Below, in pieces: positions 15,907-23,766 of a stretch of 42,994 bases of DNA. The notes beneath the pieces were generated by a model. It was not told the DNA's origin. It ran no database searches and saw only the letters and a program-made list of their open reading frames with translations. Each line of letters starts with the position of its first letter. Within the stretch, counting starts at the first letter, position 1. Source of the stretch: Planctomycetota bacterium (GTDB lineage: Bacteria; Planctomycetota; Planctomycetia; Gemmatales; Gemmataceae); assembly GCA_016195405.1 (NCBI GenBank), contig JACPZP010000132.1, positions 1 through 42,994 of the forward strand, written 5' to 3'. The translations under genes and the position numbers were made by a program.

Positions 15907-17628
15907 ATGAACGCCACGGATCGGTTCTTGCGAGCGCGCGATTTCCTTCTAGCTAACCGCGAGGACTATGCTGCGGCCTACTCCTGCTTCCGTTGGCCGG
16001 AGATGGGTTCTTTTAACTGGGCGCTGGATTACTTTGACGTCATCGCCAAGGGAAACGATCGACCTGGATTATGGGTAGTGGATGAAGCAGGCGAAACTCA
16101 GCTCTCGTTCGCGGAATTGGGCGAACGCTCCAACCGAGCCGCCAATCTCCTCCGAAAATCGGGAGTTGAGCGCGGCGACGTCATCCTGACTTTGTTGCCG
16201 AATGTCCCGCAATTGTGGGAGATCACCTTAGCGGCCATGAAGCTCGGCGCCGTCATCAGCCCGGCGGCGCCGCTGCTCACCGCCGACGACGTGCTTGACC
16301 GGATCGAGCGCGGCCGGATACGGCACATCATTACCGACGCGGCCGGCTCGTTGAAATGCGACGGCGTTCCCAACTCGGTCAGCCGCATCCTTGTCGGAGC
16401 CCAACTTGGCGGCTGGACGGCGTATGAGGAAGTCGAGATGGCCTCGCCTGCCTTCAATCCCGACCGCCTGACTCGCCCCGATGATCCGCTGCTTCTTTAC
16501 TTCACTTCCGGTACGACCGCGAAGCCGAAGATGGTGCTGCACACGCATCGCAGCTATCCGGTAGGCCATCTGTCAACCATGTACTGGATCGGGCTCAAGC
16601 CCGGCGACGTGCACTACAACATCAGCTCGCCGGGCTGGGCAAAGCAGGCGTGGAGCAGTTTTTTCGCGCCCTGGAACGCGGGCGCCACGGTCTTCGTGTT
16701 CAATCAAACGCGCTTTGATGCGAAGAAGACGCTGTCCGCACTCGTGAAGCACCAAGTCACGACGCTGTGCGCGCCGCCGACTGTTTGGCGCATGCTCATC
16801 CTTGAGGATCTGGCGGCGTATCCCGTGAAGCTTCGCGAAGTCGTCAGCGCCGGCGAGCCGCTCAATCCGGAGGTGATCGAACGCGTTCATAAGGCGTGGG
16901 GCACAACCATCCGCGACGGTTACGGCCAAACCGAGACGACGGCGCTGGCAGGCAATTCTCCGGGCCAAGCGGTCAAGCCCGGTTCGATGGGTCGTCCGCT
17001 GCCGGGATACAACCTCGCCTTACTTGACGCTGCCGGGGTGCCTGCGGAAGAAGGTGAGATTTCCGTAACGTGGGACAGGCTGCCAGCCTGTCCGGAGAGC
17101 GGGCAGGCTGGCAGCCTGCCCTACGAGGGTCGCCCAGCGGGACTAATGGCCGGCTACGTCGGCTGCGCGGAACCCACGGCGGAGGACTGTTACCGCACCT
17201 GCGACGTCGCCACCCGCGATGCCGACGGCTACCTTTGGTACGTGGGCCGGGCCGATGACGTCTTCAAGAGTTCCGACTACCGCATCAGCCCGTTTGAGAT
17301 TGAAAGCGCGCTGTTGGAGCATGAGAGCGTTGCCGAAGCCGCCGTCGTGCCGAGCCCCGATCCGGTCCGTCTGAACGTTCCCAAGGCGTTCATCGTGTTG
17401 AAGCCGGGGATCGACGCGTGCCGAGATACCGCTTTGTCGATCTTTCGCTTTCTCCGCGAGCGCTTGGCGCCCTATCAGCGCGTGCGCCGGCTGGAATTCG
17501 CGGAGCTGCCCAAGACGATTTCAGGAAAGATTCGCCGAGTTGAACTGCGTGCGCGCGAGATGAAGCGCGGGTCAAACGCCGAACGCCTTGCGAATGAATA
17601 CCGGGAAGGCGACTTGGCAGAGGTGTGA
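15907..17628 (+). CDS. AMP-forming acyl-CoA synthetase/ligase, with palindromic insert
   Basis: A 573-residue ANL-superfamily enzyme that activates a carboxylic acid with ATP and joins it to CoA. The P-loop YFTSGTTAKPK (about 198-208), DGYGQTET, TCDVATRDADGYLWYVGRADD and the C-terminal SGKIRR with catalytic Lys541 are all present. Overall it resembles medium-chain or benzoate-type CoA ligases (SSPGWAKQAWSSFFAPWNAG); the substrate cannot be read from sequence. ATG 15907 is chosen because the upstream extension to 15685 is repeat DNA. Residues about 389-407 (DRLPACPESGQAGSLPYEG) are encoded by two palindromes at 17073-17121, inserted just before the GLMAGYVG block without breaking the frame. 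Confidence 0.87.
   Translation: MNATDRFLRARDFLLANREDYAAAYSCFRWPEMGSFNWALDYFDVIAKGNDRPGLWVVDEAGETQLSFAELGERSNRAANLLRKSGVERGDVILTLLPNVPQLWEITLAAMKLGAVISPAAPLLTADDVLDRIERGRIRHIITDAAGSLKCDGVPNSVSRILVGAQLGGWTAYEEVEMASPAFNPDRLTRPDDPLLLYFTSGTTAKPKMVLHTHRSYPVGHLSTMYWIGLKPGDVHYNISSPGWAKQAWSSFFAPWNAGATVFVFNQTRFDAKKTLSALVKHQVTTLCAPPTVWRMLILEDLAAYPVKLREVVSAGEPLNPEVIERVHKAWGTTIRDGYGQTETTALAGNSPGQAVKPGSMGRPLPGYNLALLDAAGVPAEEGEISVTWDRLPACPESGQAGSLPYEGRPAGLMAGYVGCAEPTAEDCYRTCDVATRDADGYLWYVGRADDVFKSSDYRISPFEIESALLEHESVAEAAVVPSPDPVRLNVPKAFIVLKPGIDACRDTALSIFRFLRERLAPYQRVRRLEFAELPKTISGKIRRVELRAREMKRGSNAERLANEYREGDLAEV
17073..17121. repeat. Paired palindromes inserted inside the ligase gene
   Basis: GGACAGGCTGCCAGCCTGTCC (17073-17093) has 10-bp arms about a single central base, and 17101-17121 is a second palindrome (GGGCAGGCTG, G, CAGCCTGCCC). 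The two share a core, so the whole segment can also fold on itself. They lie within codons of the acyl-CoA ligase at a loop position. Confidence 0.8.
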
Positions 17629-17730
17629 GTGGGGCGCGGACTAACCCGCAGGGCATTGAGCTTTCATTTCATGAACGAAACATTCATTTCACCATGTGGG
17701 TGTGTGTCCACGAATGAATCAAAATGAATT

Positions 17731-17741
17731 GCCCTTCGGGC
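17731..17741 (-). terminator. Possible terminator hairpin after the HAD gene
   Basis: GCCC-TTCG-GGC folds with a four-base loop. Read on the minus strand it follows the HAD stop at 17756 and is followed by a T-rich tract (AATTCATTTTGATTCATT). The stem is only four base pairs, so support is weak. The rest of the 127-bp gap holds repeated ATTCATTTC-like words and nothing else I can name. Confidence 0.3.
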
Positions 17742-17755
17742 CGAGCCCACGGGAC

Positions 17756-18385
17756 TCAACTTCGTATGGATCCGGATTCCTTTTCGGGAAGGTGAATGCC
17801 TGCGGACCGCAGCCGGGGACATAAATCACCCGGCACGTAATGCAGTCCCTTCAATCCGCAGGCGATCGCTCCTTCTACATTCTCGGCTACATCGTCGATG
17901 AAAAGACACCGGCATGGCTCGCACGCGGCCCTGCGCACGCATTCTTGAAAGAATCCCGGCCGCGGCTTGCGCTCACCGATTTCGTGCGATAAGATCAAAT
18001 CGTCGAAGTGCCGCAAGACCTGGGCGAATTGACGGCGATAGTGCGTCGCGTGAATGGGGTTGGTGTTGCTGCCCAGCAAAAGACTGTAGCGTTTCTTGAG
18101 TTGTGGAATGAGATCGCAGACTTCCGGATTCGGCTCGAAGATGTCGGCGATGGCCCGCGCCAAATCGGCTTCGTCGCAGCGCAGCCGACAGCGATTTCGA
18201 AACAGCCGCAGAAACTCGGCCTGGCCGATCCGGCCCGACTCAAATTCTTCCTCTAATACCCCACAGTAGATTTCCGCGAAGATTCGCTCGGGCGGCATGT
18301 CGGTGTATGCCGCCAGCTTTCCAAGCGTGCGCCCATGATCGAACAAACCGACGACGTTGCCGAAATCAAAGATGATCGTGTGCAT
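17756..18385 (-). CDS. HAD-family hydrolase (YihX-like phosphatase)
   Basis: A 209-residue HAD subfamily IA protein. Motif I is DFGNVV (nucleophile Asp7), where the usual second acid is Gly, as in sugar-phosphatase-like HADs such as YihX. Motif II is GSNTNP (Ser106-Asn107), motif III Lys140 in GERKPRPGFF, and motif IV IDDVAENVEGA (Asp164/Asp165). A helical cap at about 15-85 is present. It probably removes phosphate from a small phosphorylated metabolite; the substrate is unknown. ATG 18385 places motif I at the very start; the extension to 18457 would translate a palindromic repeat. It is last in the minus-strand series after thiC and DUF1080, with the repeat between. Confidence 0.82.
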   Translation of the reverse strand: MHTIIFDFGNVVGLFDHGRTLGKLAAYTDMPPERIFAEIYCGVLEEEFESGRIGQAEFLRLFRNRCRLRCDEADLARAIADIFEPNPEVCDLIPQLKKRYSLLLGSNTNPIHATHYRRQFAQVLRHFDDLILSHEIGERKPRPGFFQECVRRAACEPCRCLFIDDVAENVEGAIACGLKGLHYVPGDLCPRLRSAGIHLPEKESGSIRS

Positions 18386-18396
18386 AAATCCAACAG

Positions 18397-18452
18397 CCGT
18401 AGCCGCAGGCTTCAGCCTGCGAAACGTCGCAGCCTGAAGGCTGCGGCTACGG
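18397..18452. repeat. Palindromic repeat between the DUF1080 and HAD genes
   Basis: Arms 18397-18422 and 18427-18452 are reverse complements at 24 of 26 positions with a 4-nt AACG loop; each arm starts or ends with CCGTAGCCGCAG. It sits in the 76-bp gap between two minus-strand genes, 9 bp from the DUF1080 stop, where it may reduce transcription into the HAD gene. Confidence 0.75.
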
Positions 18453-18461
18453 GTCATGGGG

Positions 18462-19169
18462 TTATTTCGGCGTGATGCGAATGTTCCGAAAGCTAACCGG
18501 CCCGTGGTCGCCCTGGAGCATGACGGGGCCTGTAGGCGCTTCTTTATTTGTCAGGCAGCTTGGCGTTGGGCCGTTCATCTCGACGTTTGCGTGGATCACC
18601 TGATCGTTGAGGACTACCTTGAGGAATTTGGCTTTGCTCACGCGCTTGCCGTCTTCGAAGCGCGGCGCCTGGAAGTCGATCACGAACTTCTGCCATTCGC
18701 CGGGCTTCTTGCAGGCGTTTATCTTGGGAGCGGCAGCGCTATAGAGCGCGCCCATGTCGCCCATGCCGAGCTTCTCCTTGCCGAAGCTGTCGAAAACCTG
18801 CACTTCATATTCACCCATGACGTAGATGCCGGAATTGGAGCCTTGCGGGATCATCAGTTCCGCCTCGATGCGGCAGTCGCCGAATTTCTGCTCGGTGTAG
18901 ATGTCCGAGCCTCCGCCCTTGGTGTCATTGACCATTTCCATCTTCGCTTCGGCGCCCGCTCCCGGCTTTTGAAGCTGGAGCAGCTTCGGGTTCTTTTGAT
19001 CCAAGACGGCCTGTCCGACGACCCATTTGTTGTTCTTCTCGTTTCTGATCTTCCAGCCCTTCAGGTCAGTGCCGTTGAAGGGGTTGACCGTCTTGCCGTC
19101 GCCGGCACGGACAGTGAGGCCGGCCGCCGCGAGGGCGAGCACCACGAACAAGGAAAGCACGTGTCGCAT
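18462..19169 (-). CDS. Secreted DUF1080 (3-keto-disaccharide hydrolase-type) protein
   Basis: A 235-residue exported protein with a signal peptide ending near LTVRA (about 22). The mature part is a single concanavalin-like DUF1080 domain: NPFNGTDLKGWKI at the start, then FGDCRIEAELMIPQGSNSGIYVMGEYEVQVFDS, GALYSAAAP and a closing GPVSFRNIRITPK. Some family members have been linked to cleavage of 3-keto-glycosides, but most are uncharacterised, so the activity here is inferred. ATG 19169 has AAAGGAG at the right distance. It begins 24 bp after the thiC stop, so it could share the thiC transcript. Confidence 0.85.
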   Translation of the reverse strand: MRHVLSLFVVLALAAAGLTVRAGDGKTVNPFNGTDLKGWKIRNEKNNKWVVGQAVLDQKNPKLLQLQKPGAGAEAKMEMVNDTKGGGSDIYTEQKFGDCRIEAELMIPQGSNSGIYVMGEYEVQVFDSFGKEKLGMGDMGALYSAAAPKINACKKPGEWQKFVIDFQAPRFEDGKRVSKAKFLKVVLNDQVIHANVEMNGPTPSCLTNKEAPTGPVMLQGDHGPVSFRNIRITPK

Positions 19170-19193
19170 GTCGATCTCCTTTCGGATGGGCCA

Positions 19194-20507
19194 TCAATTG
19201 GTCAAGGCAGTTTGCTGTTCTACCATTTTGCGAATGTCCTGCGTAATCCGCATCGAGCAAAACTTCGGTCCACACATCGAGCAGAATTTCGCCGACTTGA
19301 ATACCTCCTGCGGCAAGGTCTCGTCGTGCATTGCCCGGGCCGTCTCCGGATCGAGCGACAGCTCAAATTGGCGGTTCCAGTCGAATTCGAAGCGAGCCTT
19401 GGACAATTCATCGTCGCGGCGGCGGGCGTTCTTGCGGCCACGAGCGATGTCGCCGGCATGTGCCGCGATTTTGTAAGCGATCACGCCCTGGCGAACGTCG
19501 TCCTTGTTGGGAAGTCCGAGATGCTCCTTGGGCGTTACGTAGCAGAGCATGGCGGCGCCGGCTTCGGCTGCGAGGGCGGCGCCGATCGCCGAGGTGATGT
19601 GATCGTAGCCGGGGGCAACGTCTGTCACCAGGGGGCCCAGCACATAAAACGGCGCGTCGTGGCACAACTCGCGTTCCTTGTCGACGTTCATCTTCACCAG
19701 ATGCATGGGAATGTGGCCCGGCCCCTCGATCATCACCTGACAGCCATGCTCCCACGCCTTGAGCGTCAGCTCGCCCAAGGTTTTCAGCTCCGCGAATTGA
19801 GCTTCGTCATTGGCGTCGGCAAGGCAACCGGGACGCAAGCCGTCGCCGAGGCTGAAGGTCACGTCGTGCGCCCGCATGATCTCGCACAGCTCGTCGAAAT
19901 GGGTGTACCAAGCGTTTTGCTTGTGATGGGCCAGCATCCACGCGCCCATTAGCGAGCCGCCGCGGCTGACGATGCCCGTGACGCGATTGGCCGTCATCGG
20001 CAAGTATTCTTGCAGGACGCCGGCGTGAATCGTCATGTAATCGACGCCTTGTTTCGCCTGGTGCTCGACCATGTCGAGCATCATATGCGGCGTGATGTCG
20101 GCGGGATCCTTGACGTTCTGAATTAGCTGATAAACCGGTACGGTGCCGATGGGAACCGGAGACGCGTCGATCAGCGCTTGGCGAATGCCGTCGATGTTGC
20201 CGCCAGTGGAAAGGTCCATGACCGTGTCGGCGCCTAGATGAACCGCCGTGTGCAGCTTTTCCATCTCGTCGTCGACCGTGCCCGTGACCGCCGAGTTGCC
20301 GATGTTGGCGTTGATCTTGCAAGCGGACGCCACGCCAATGGCCATCGGCTCGAGGCGTTTTTCGAGATGGTGGATGTTGGCGGGAATGACCATGCGGCCA
20401 CGGGCGACCTCATCGCGGATCAGGGTGGCATCGAGGTCTTCGCGGTGGGCTACAAATTCCATTTCCGGAGTGATCAAGCCCCGGCGAGCAGATTCGATTT
20501 GTGTCAT
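19194..20507 (-). CDS. thiC: Phosphomethylpyrimidine synthase ThiC
   Basis: A 437-residue radical-SAM enzyme that converts aminoimidazole ribotide into hydroxymethylpyrimidine phosphate, the pyrimidine half of thiamine. It is the short form without the N-terminal extension of the E. coli enzyme. Landmarks are RGRMVIPANIHH, INANIGNSAVTG, ADTVMDLSTGG, PVPIGTVPVYQ, TIHAGV, IVSRGGS, SLGDGLRPGC and MIEGPGHIP. The C-terminal iron-sulfur motif CSMCGPKFC has Cys409, Cys412 and Cys417. AGGAG precedes ATG 20507. A TPP riboswitch lies one gene upstream (21176-21263), so thiC is likely repressed by thiamine pyrophosphate together with the membrane protein gene before it. Confidence 0.96.
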   Translation of the reverse strand: MTQIESARRGLITPEMEFVAHREDLDATLIRDEVARGRMVIPANIHHLEKRLEPMAIGVASACKINANIGNSAVTGTVDDEMEKLHTAVHLGADTVMDLSTGGNIDGIRQALIDASPVPIGTVPVYQLIQNVKDPADITPHMMLDMVEHQAKQGVDYMTIHAGVLQEYLPMTANRVTGIVSRGGSLMGAWMLAHHKQNAWYTHFDELCEIMRAHDVTFSLGDGLRPGCLADANDEAQFAELKTLGELTLKAWEHGCQVMIEGPGHIPMHLVKMNVDKERELCHDAPFYVLGPLVTDVAPGYDHITSAIGAALAAEAGAAMLCYVTPKEHLGLPNKDDVRQGVIAYKIAAHAGDIARGRKNARRRDDELSKARFEFDWNRQFELSLDPETARAMHDETLPQEVFKSAKFCSMCGPKFCSMRITQDIRKMVEQQTALTN

Positions 20508-20526
20508 GACAAACTCCTAGTTCTTG

Positions 20527-20607
20527 TTTAGCCGCGAGCCAACGGCGAGCGCGGGCAGCGGGAATAGACGGGATGCAGTCCGCGCTCGCCGCAGGCTCGC
20601 GGTTAAA
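20527..20607. repeat. GCCGCGAGCC palindromic repeat, copy 1
   Basis: Arms 20527-20554 and 20580-20607 are reverse complements at 25 of 28 positions with a 25-nt loop. The outer arm overlaps the stop codon of the membrane protein gene at 20603. A second member of the same family is at 27242-27330. Confidence 0.8.
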
Positions 20608-21061
20608 CTGGCGGCGGCAGCCACGCATAAACAACATTCAAAAGCGGATTCCAAAACCCCACCATCTTGTTCAGCACAAACAATACGAACACGGGCAGGT
20701 AAATGTAGATCACGAACAATCCCAAGCCGTCGGACAATTCGGCATGGGCAAACAGGACGAACAAGATCCAGGCGGCCACCGGCACGTAGCCCGCGAGAAT
20801 CACGAGGTGAACCGGGCCGGCGGGAATCTCCGCCCAGTCCGCCAGGATAAAGTCAAGAATCACGAAGGCGACGGTGGCCAAAGCGAGGAACAGGGCACCG
20901 AAAATCGAGCGCCACCAGAGTTGCTCCGTCGTCAGCGGCAAGCGCTTGGTCCCATTCTGAATCTTGAAGGCCAACGCCAACATTGGCACGTTGACGGGCC
21001 AAAGGATGGCGATGGTCGCCGTCCATGCCCAGAGGCCGCGAAAAAACTCATAGAGTTCCAT
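20603..21061 (-). CDS. Unknown four-helix membrane protein in the thiamine operon
   Basis: A 152-residue hydrophobic protein with about four membrane helices (about 10-32, 52-72, 82-104 and 112-135). I do not recognise the family. Visible features are a Trp- and Pro-rich first segment (WAWTATIAILWPVNVP), a short basic loop (KIQNGTKRLPLTTEQLWW) and a C-terminal PLLNVVYAWLPPPV. It is the first gene after a TPP riboswitch and is followed 95 bp later by thiC, so its expression should respond to thiamine pyrophosphate. A role in uptake or handling of thiamine or a precursor is an inference from position only. No clear Shine-Dalgarno site precedes ATG 21061. Confidence 0.7.
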   Translation of the reverse strand: MELYEFFRGLWAWTATIAILWPVNVPMLALAFKIQNGTKRLPLTTEQLWWRSIFGALFLALATVAFVILDFILADWAEIPAGPVHLVILAGYVPVAAWILFVLFAHAELSDGLGLFVIYIYLPVFVLFVLNKMVGFWNPLLNVVYAWLPPPV

Positions 21062-21175
21062 GAAATCGCAGGCGACGTTTAGCCCCAGTTCTCGGAACCG
21101 GGCTGGGGAGAGTCGTTAACACACAAATACTAGGGACATGCCGGGCAAGATGCGCCCGCGAAGGAGTCGGAGAGG

Positions 21176-21263
21176 TCGCTTTCCCACGCCGGCATGATCC
21201 GGATCAGGTCCCAGGGTTTGATCTCAGCCCGCCCGCGCATTTGCCGGCGGACACCCCTAGCGA
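21176..21263 (-). ncRNA. TPP riboswitch (THI element)
   Basis: On the minus strand the 88 nt run from TCGCT to AGCGA, which pair as the closing P1 helix. Between them lie the conserved words GGGGTG, GGCTGAGATCAAACCC and ACCTGATCCGGATCATGCC, in the order and spacing of the thiamine pyrophosphate aptamer, then CGTGGGAAAGC. It stands about 115 nt before the start of the unknown membrane protein gene and controls the thiC transcript. The following stretch can form a hairpin (AGCCC pairing with GGGCT, then GTTC with GAAC) near the start codon, a candidate expression platform. Confidence 0.93.
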
Positions 21264-21406
21264 TCAGAGAAGATTCTAGGCACCGCGCGGGCGAATTCAA
21301 CTGAGTTTCCACTGGCAGGGCTCGCGATAGCGACGTATTGTGGCATGGTGACACCCACTTGGTGACACGCGCTTTCGCCAGGCGCTTTCGCGAGGAGGAC
21401 CTCTCC

Positions 21407-22666
21407 ATGATCACGTTTCGCTGTGACTGCGGCCAGCAACTCAAGGTTAAGGACGAGCACGCCGGCCGCAAGGTCAAATGTCCGGGCTGCGATCAACCGG
21501 TGCGCGTCCCCCAACCGGAAGATCGGATTGATGAAGAGCCGCGTCGCTCCGTCCCGTCATCAAAACACGATTCGCGCAAGCCACCTCCGAGCCGAAATGA
21601 CGAAGCCGAGGAACGCAGGGTTGCACGTGCGGATGAAAGTGACGACCGAGATGAGGTACGACGGTCGCGCAGCCGACCGCGCGCCGAAGATGACGATGAT
21701 GACAGCGGCGAAGACGATTTCGACCGTGCGCCGATCGCGGCCAAACAGGCTGCGGAGATTAATTGGCTGCTCATCGGCGTCATCGCCGCGTGTGTGACCG
21801 TGCTCGCCGGGGCGGCGGTCGTCATTTACATGCTGACGGGACTCAAAGACGACATCCCGATTGTTAAGAAAAAAGATAAGGACCAGACGCCGGTCATCCA
21901 AGCGAAGAAGGATCCGGCGAAAGTTGACGTGCCCAAGACCGACCCTCCCAAGACCGACCCGCCCAAAACGGATCTTCCCAAAAACGATCCGCCAAAAAAG
22001 GACCCGCCCAAAACGGAGGATCCGGCGGCATTGGCGCTTCGGAGGAAACTGGAAAACAATCTGAAACAACTCGGCCTGGCGATGCACAACTTCCATTCGA
22101 TTTATGGCAAGTTGCCGCCGCAGGGCTTCTCCGGAGATGTCAAGTTTTCAAACACCAAGCCGCTATTGAGCTGGCGCGTTGCCGTGTTGCCGTTCATCGA
22201 AGAGGACAAACTGTACCGCGAGTTCAAGCTCAATGAGGCTTGGGACAGTCCGCACAACATCAAGCTGCTGGGGAGGATGCCCGCCGTATTTCAGGCCGTC
22301 GGCGGGCAGCCCAAGAAAGACGGGCATACGTTGCTGCAAGTCGTCACCGGCCCCGGCACGGCGTATCCAACCGCGACCGCGACGCCTATCTTCCCCAAGT
22401 CGTTTCCTGACGGAACTTCCAACACGATTCTGATCGTTGAAGCCGCTGAACCGCTTCAATGGACCAAGCCCGCGGATTTCATGATCGACGTCACCAAAGT
22501 CACGGAAGGAAGCGTTCCCAAGCTCGGCGGCTTTCGACTTGACGGTTTCTTCGCCAATTTAGCCGACGGCAGCGTCCGCTTCATCGAACGGCCGCGCACG
22601 AGCGACAAGACCATACGGCAGGCTTTCAATCCGGCTGACGGGATGCCGTTTGGACCGGATTGGTAA
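21407..22666 (+). CDS. DUF1559 protein with N-terminal zinc ribbon and TM helix
   Basis: A 419-residue protein. It begins with a zinc-ribbon-like module (CDCGQQLKV then CPGC), followed by an acidic/Arg linker, one membrane helix (about 119-143, WLLIGVIAACVTVLAGAAVVIYML core), and a Pro-Lys repeat spacer (six 5-residue units, about 176-205). The C-terminal DUF1559 domain reads NNLKQLGLAMHNFHSIYGKLPPQGF, LLSWRVAVLPFIEEDKLYREF, NEAWDSPHN and SFPDGTSNTILIVE. DUF1559 proteins are hugely amplified in planctomycetes and resemble pseudopilins; their job is unknown. ATG 21407 has GAGGAGG upstream. The next gene is a shorter paralogue with the same plan. Confidence 0.85.
   Translation: MITFRCDCGQQLKVKDEHAGRKVKCPGCDQPVRVPQPEDRIDEEPRRSVPSSKHDSRKPPPSRNDEAEERRVARADESDDRDEVRRSRSRPRAEDDDDDSGEDDFDRAPIAAKQAAEINWLLIGVIAACVTVLAGAAVVIYMLTGLKDDIPIVKKKDKDQTPVIQAKKDPAKVDVPKTDPPKTDPPKTDLPKNDPPKKDPPKTEDPAALALRRKLENNLKQLGLAMHNFHSIYGKLPPQGFSGDVKFSNTKPLLSWRVAVLPFIEEDKLYREFKLNEAWDSPHNIKLLGRMPAVFQAVGGQPKKDGHTLLQVVTGPGTAYPTATATPIFPKSFPDGTSNTILIVEAAEPLQWTKPADFMIDVTKVTEGSVPKLGGFRLDGFFANLADGSVRFIERPRTSDKTIRQAFNPADGMPFGPDW
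21932..22021 (+). repeat. Tandem 15-nt Pro-Lys repeat within the DUF1559 gene
   Basis: Six consecutive 15-nt units encode PKTDP, PKTDP, PKTDL, PKNDP, PKKDP and PKTED. They form an extended spacer between the membrane helix and the DUF1559 domain. Confidence 0.8.
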
Positions 22667-22736
22667 TCATCAGAGCCGCGCCCGTCAGGAAGCGGGAAGG
22701 CAATCCGGGATTTCGAAAGGCGCACGAGGTATCGCC

Positions 22737-23765
22737 ATGGGTGTCATTCTCTGCGAGTGCGGGAAAACGATTCCAATGAGCCGTGAACATGCCGGGCCAA
22801 CGACTTGTCCCGAATGCGGAAGAACGCTGGCGACGCTCTTCGAAGAAGCAAGGGATTCGGACTCGTCAAAGATTCAGACTGGGTTCCCGGCTCCTCTACG
22901 TGATCCTCGCGATTATTCGGATCGGCCGCGGCGCCGGCGAGCATACCTCCAAGACAAGCCCGTTTCTGAGAAGGGGCCCAATCTCTGGCTCTGGATCGGC
23001 GTGCCCGTCGGCACGGTCGTGATTGCTTCGACGGTGATCGCGTATTTCGTGGTTCAAGCAGCCCTTGAACCAGAAAGGAAATTGGAGCAGCACCTTGAAT
23101 TAGGAATTCGGCGTGACGAGTTTCGGGATAACATGAAGCAGATCGGCAAGGCAATGAAGGCCTTCCACGCCGCACATGGGAGTCTGCCGTCGCCCGGTTT
23201 TTCCGGTGACCCGGCAAAGCCTGATTCGAAGCCGCTCTTAAGCTGGCGCGTGGCGCTTTTGCCTTATCTGAATGAGAAAGCGCTCTTCGATGAGTTCCAC
23301 CTCGACGAGTCGTGGGATAGTCCTCACAACGCCAAACTTCTTTTGAAGATCCCGGCGGTCTACCGGCCAATCAAAGTCGATCAAGCCACCCGTCATATGA
23401 CGCCTATTCAGCTCATCACAGGGCCGGATACGGTTTATCCCGACGCCAAGACGCGCCCACGCGTTCCGGAATCATTTCCCGACGGCGAAACGGAGACCAT
23501 CATTTTTGTCGAGGCCGAGAACTTGGCGCCTTGGACAAGGCCGGTCGACGTGGTTTACGATCCGAAGGGGCCGCTGCCCAAGTTCGGAACGCTCGGCAAA
23601 GATGCCCCTGAGGCCCGCGGATTTGGAGGACTCGGGCCTTGCTTCATTGTTGGCCTTGGCGACGGTTCGATTCGATTCATCTATCAGAGCAGAGTTAGCG
23701 AGAGGACGATTCGCTCAGCCATTAACCCCAATGATGGTCTGCCGATTGGACCAGATTGGAAATGA
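22737..23765 (+). CDS. DUF1559 protein, paralogue of the preceding gene
   Basis: A 342-residue protein with the same order of parts as its neighbour: zinc ribbon (CECGKTIPMSREHAGPTTCPECG), membrane helix at about 83-106, then DUF1559 (NMKQIGKAMKAFHAAHGSLPSPGF, LLSWRVALLPYLNEKALFDEF, DESWDSPHN, PDGETETIIFVEAE). It lacks the long Pro-Lys spacer. ATG 22737 begins the ribbon and has GAGG upstream; an in-frame extension to 22650 is not protein-like. Its stop is 1 nt before the pdxJ start, so it is probably co-transcribed with pdxJ. Function unknown. Confidence 0.83.
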   Translation: MGVILCECGKTIPMSREHAGPTTCPECGRTLATLFEEARDSDSSKIQTGFPAPLRDPRDYSDRPRRRRAYLQDKPVSEKGPNLWLWIGVPVGTVVIASTVIAYFVVQAALEPERKLEQHLELGIRRDEFRDNMKQIGKAMKAFHAAHGSLPSPGFSGDPAKPDSKPLLSWRVALLPYLNEKALFDEFHLDESWDSPHNAKLLLKIPAVYRPIKVDQATRHMTPIQLITGPDTVYPDAKTRPRVPESFPDGETETIIFVEAENLAPWTRPVDVVYDPKGPLPKFGTLGKDAPEARGFGGLGPCFIVGLGDGSIRFIYQSRVSERTIRSAINPNDGLPIGPDWK

Positions 23766-23766
23766 C

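Noticed and set aside
18386..18457. Longer start for the HAD protein
   Set aside because: The extra codons come from the palindromic repeat and motif I would be displaced from the N-terminus.
21062..21175. Classical terminator in the riboswitch expression platform
   Set aside because: A hairpin can form near the start codon, but no U-tract follows; start-site masking is as likely, so no terminator was called.
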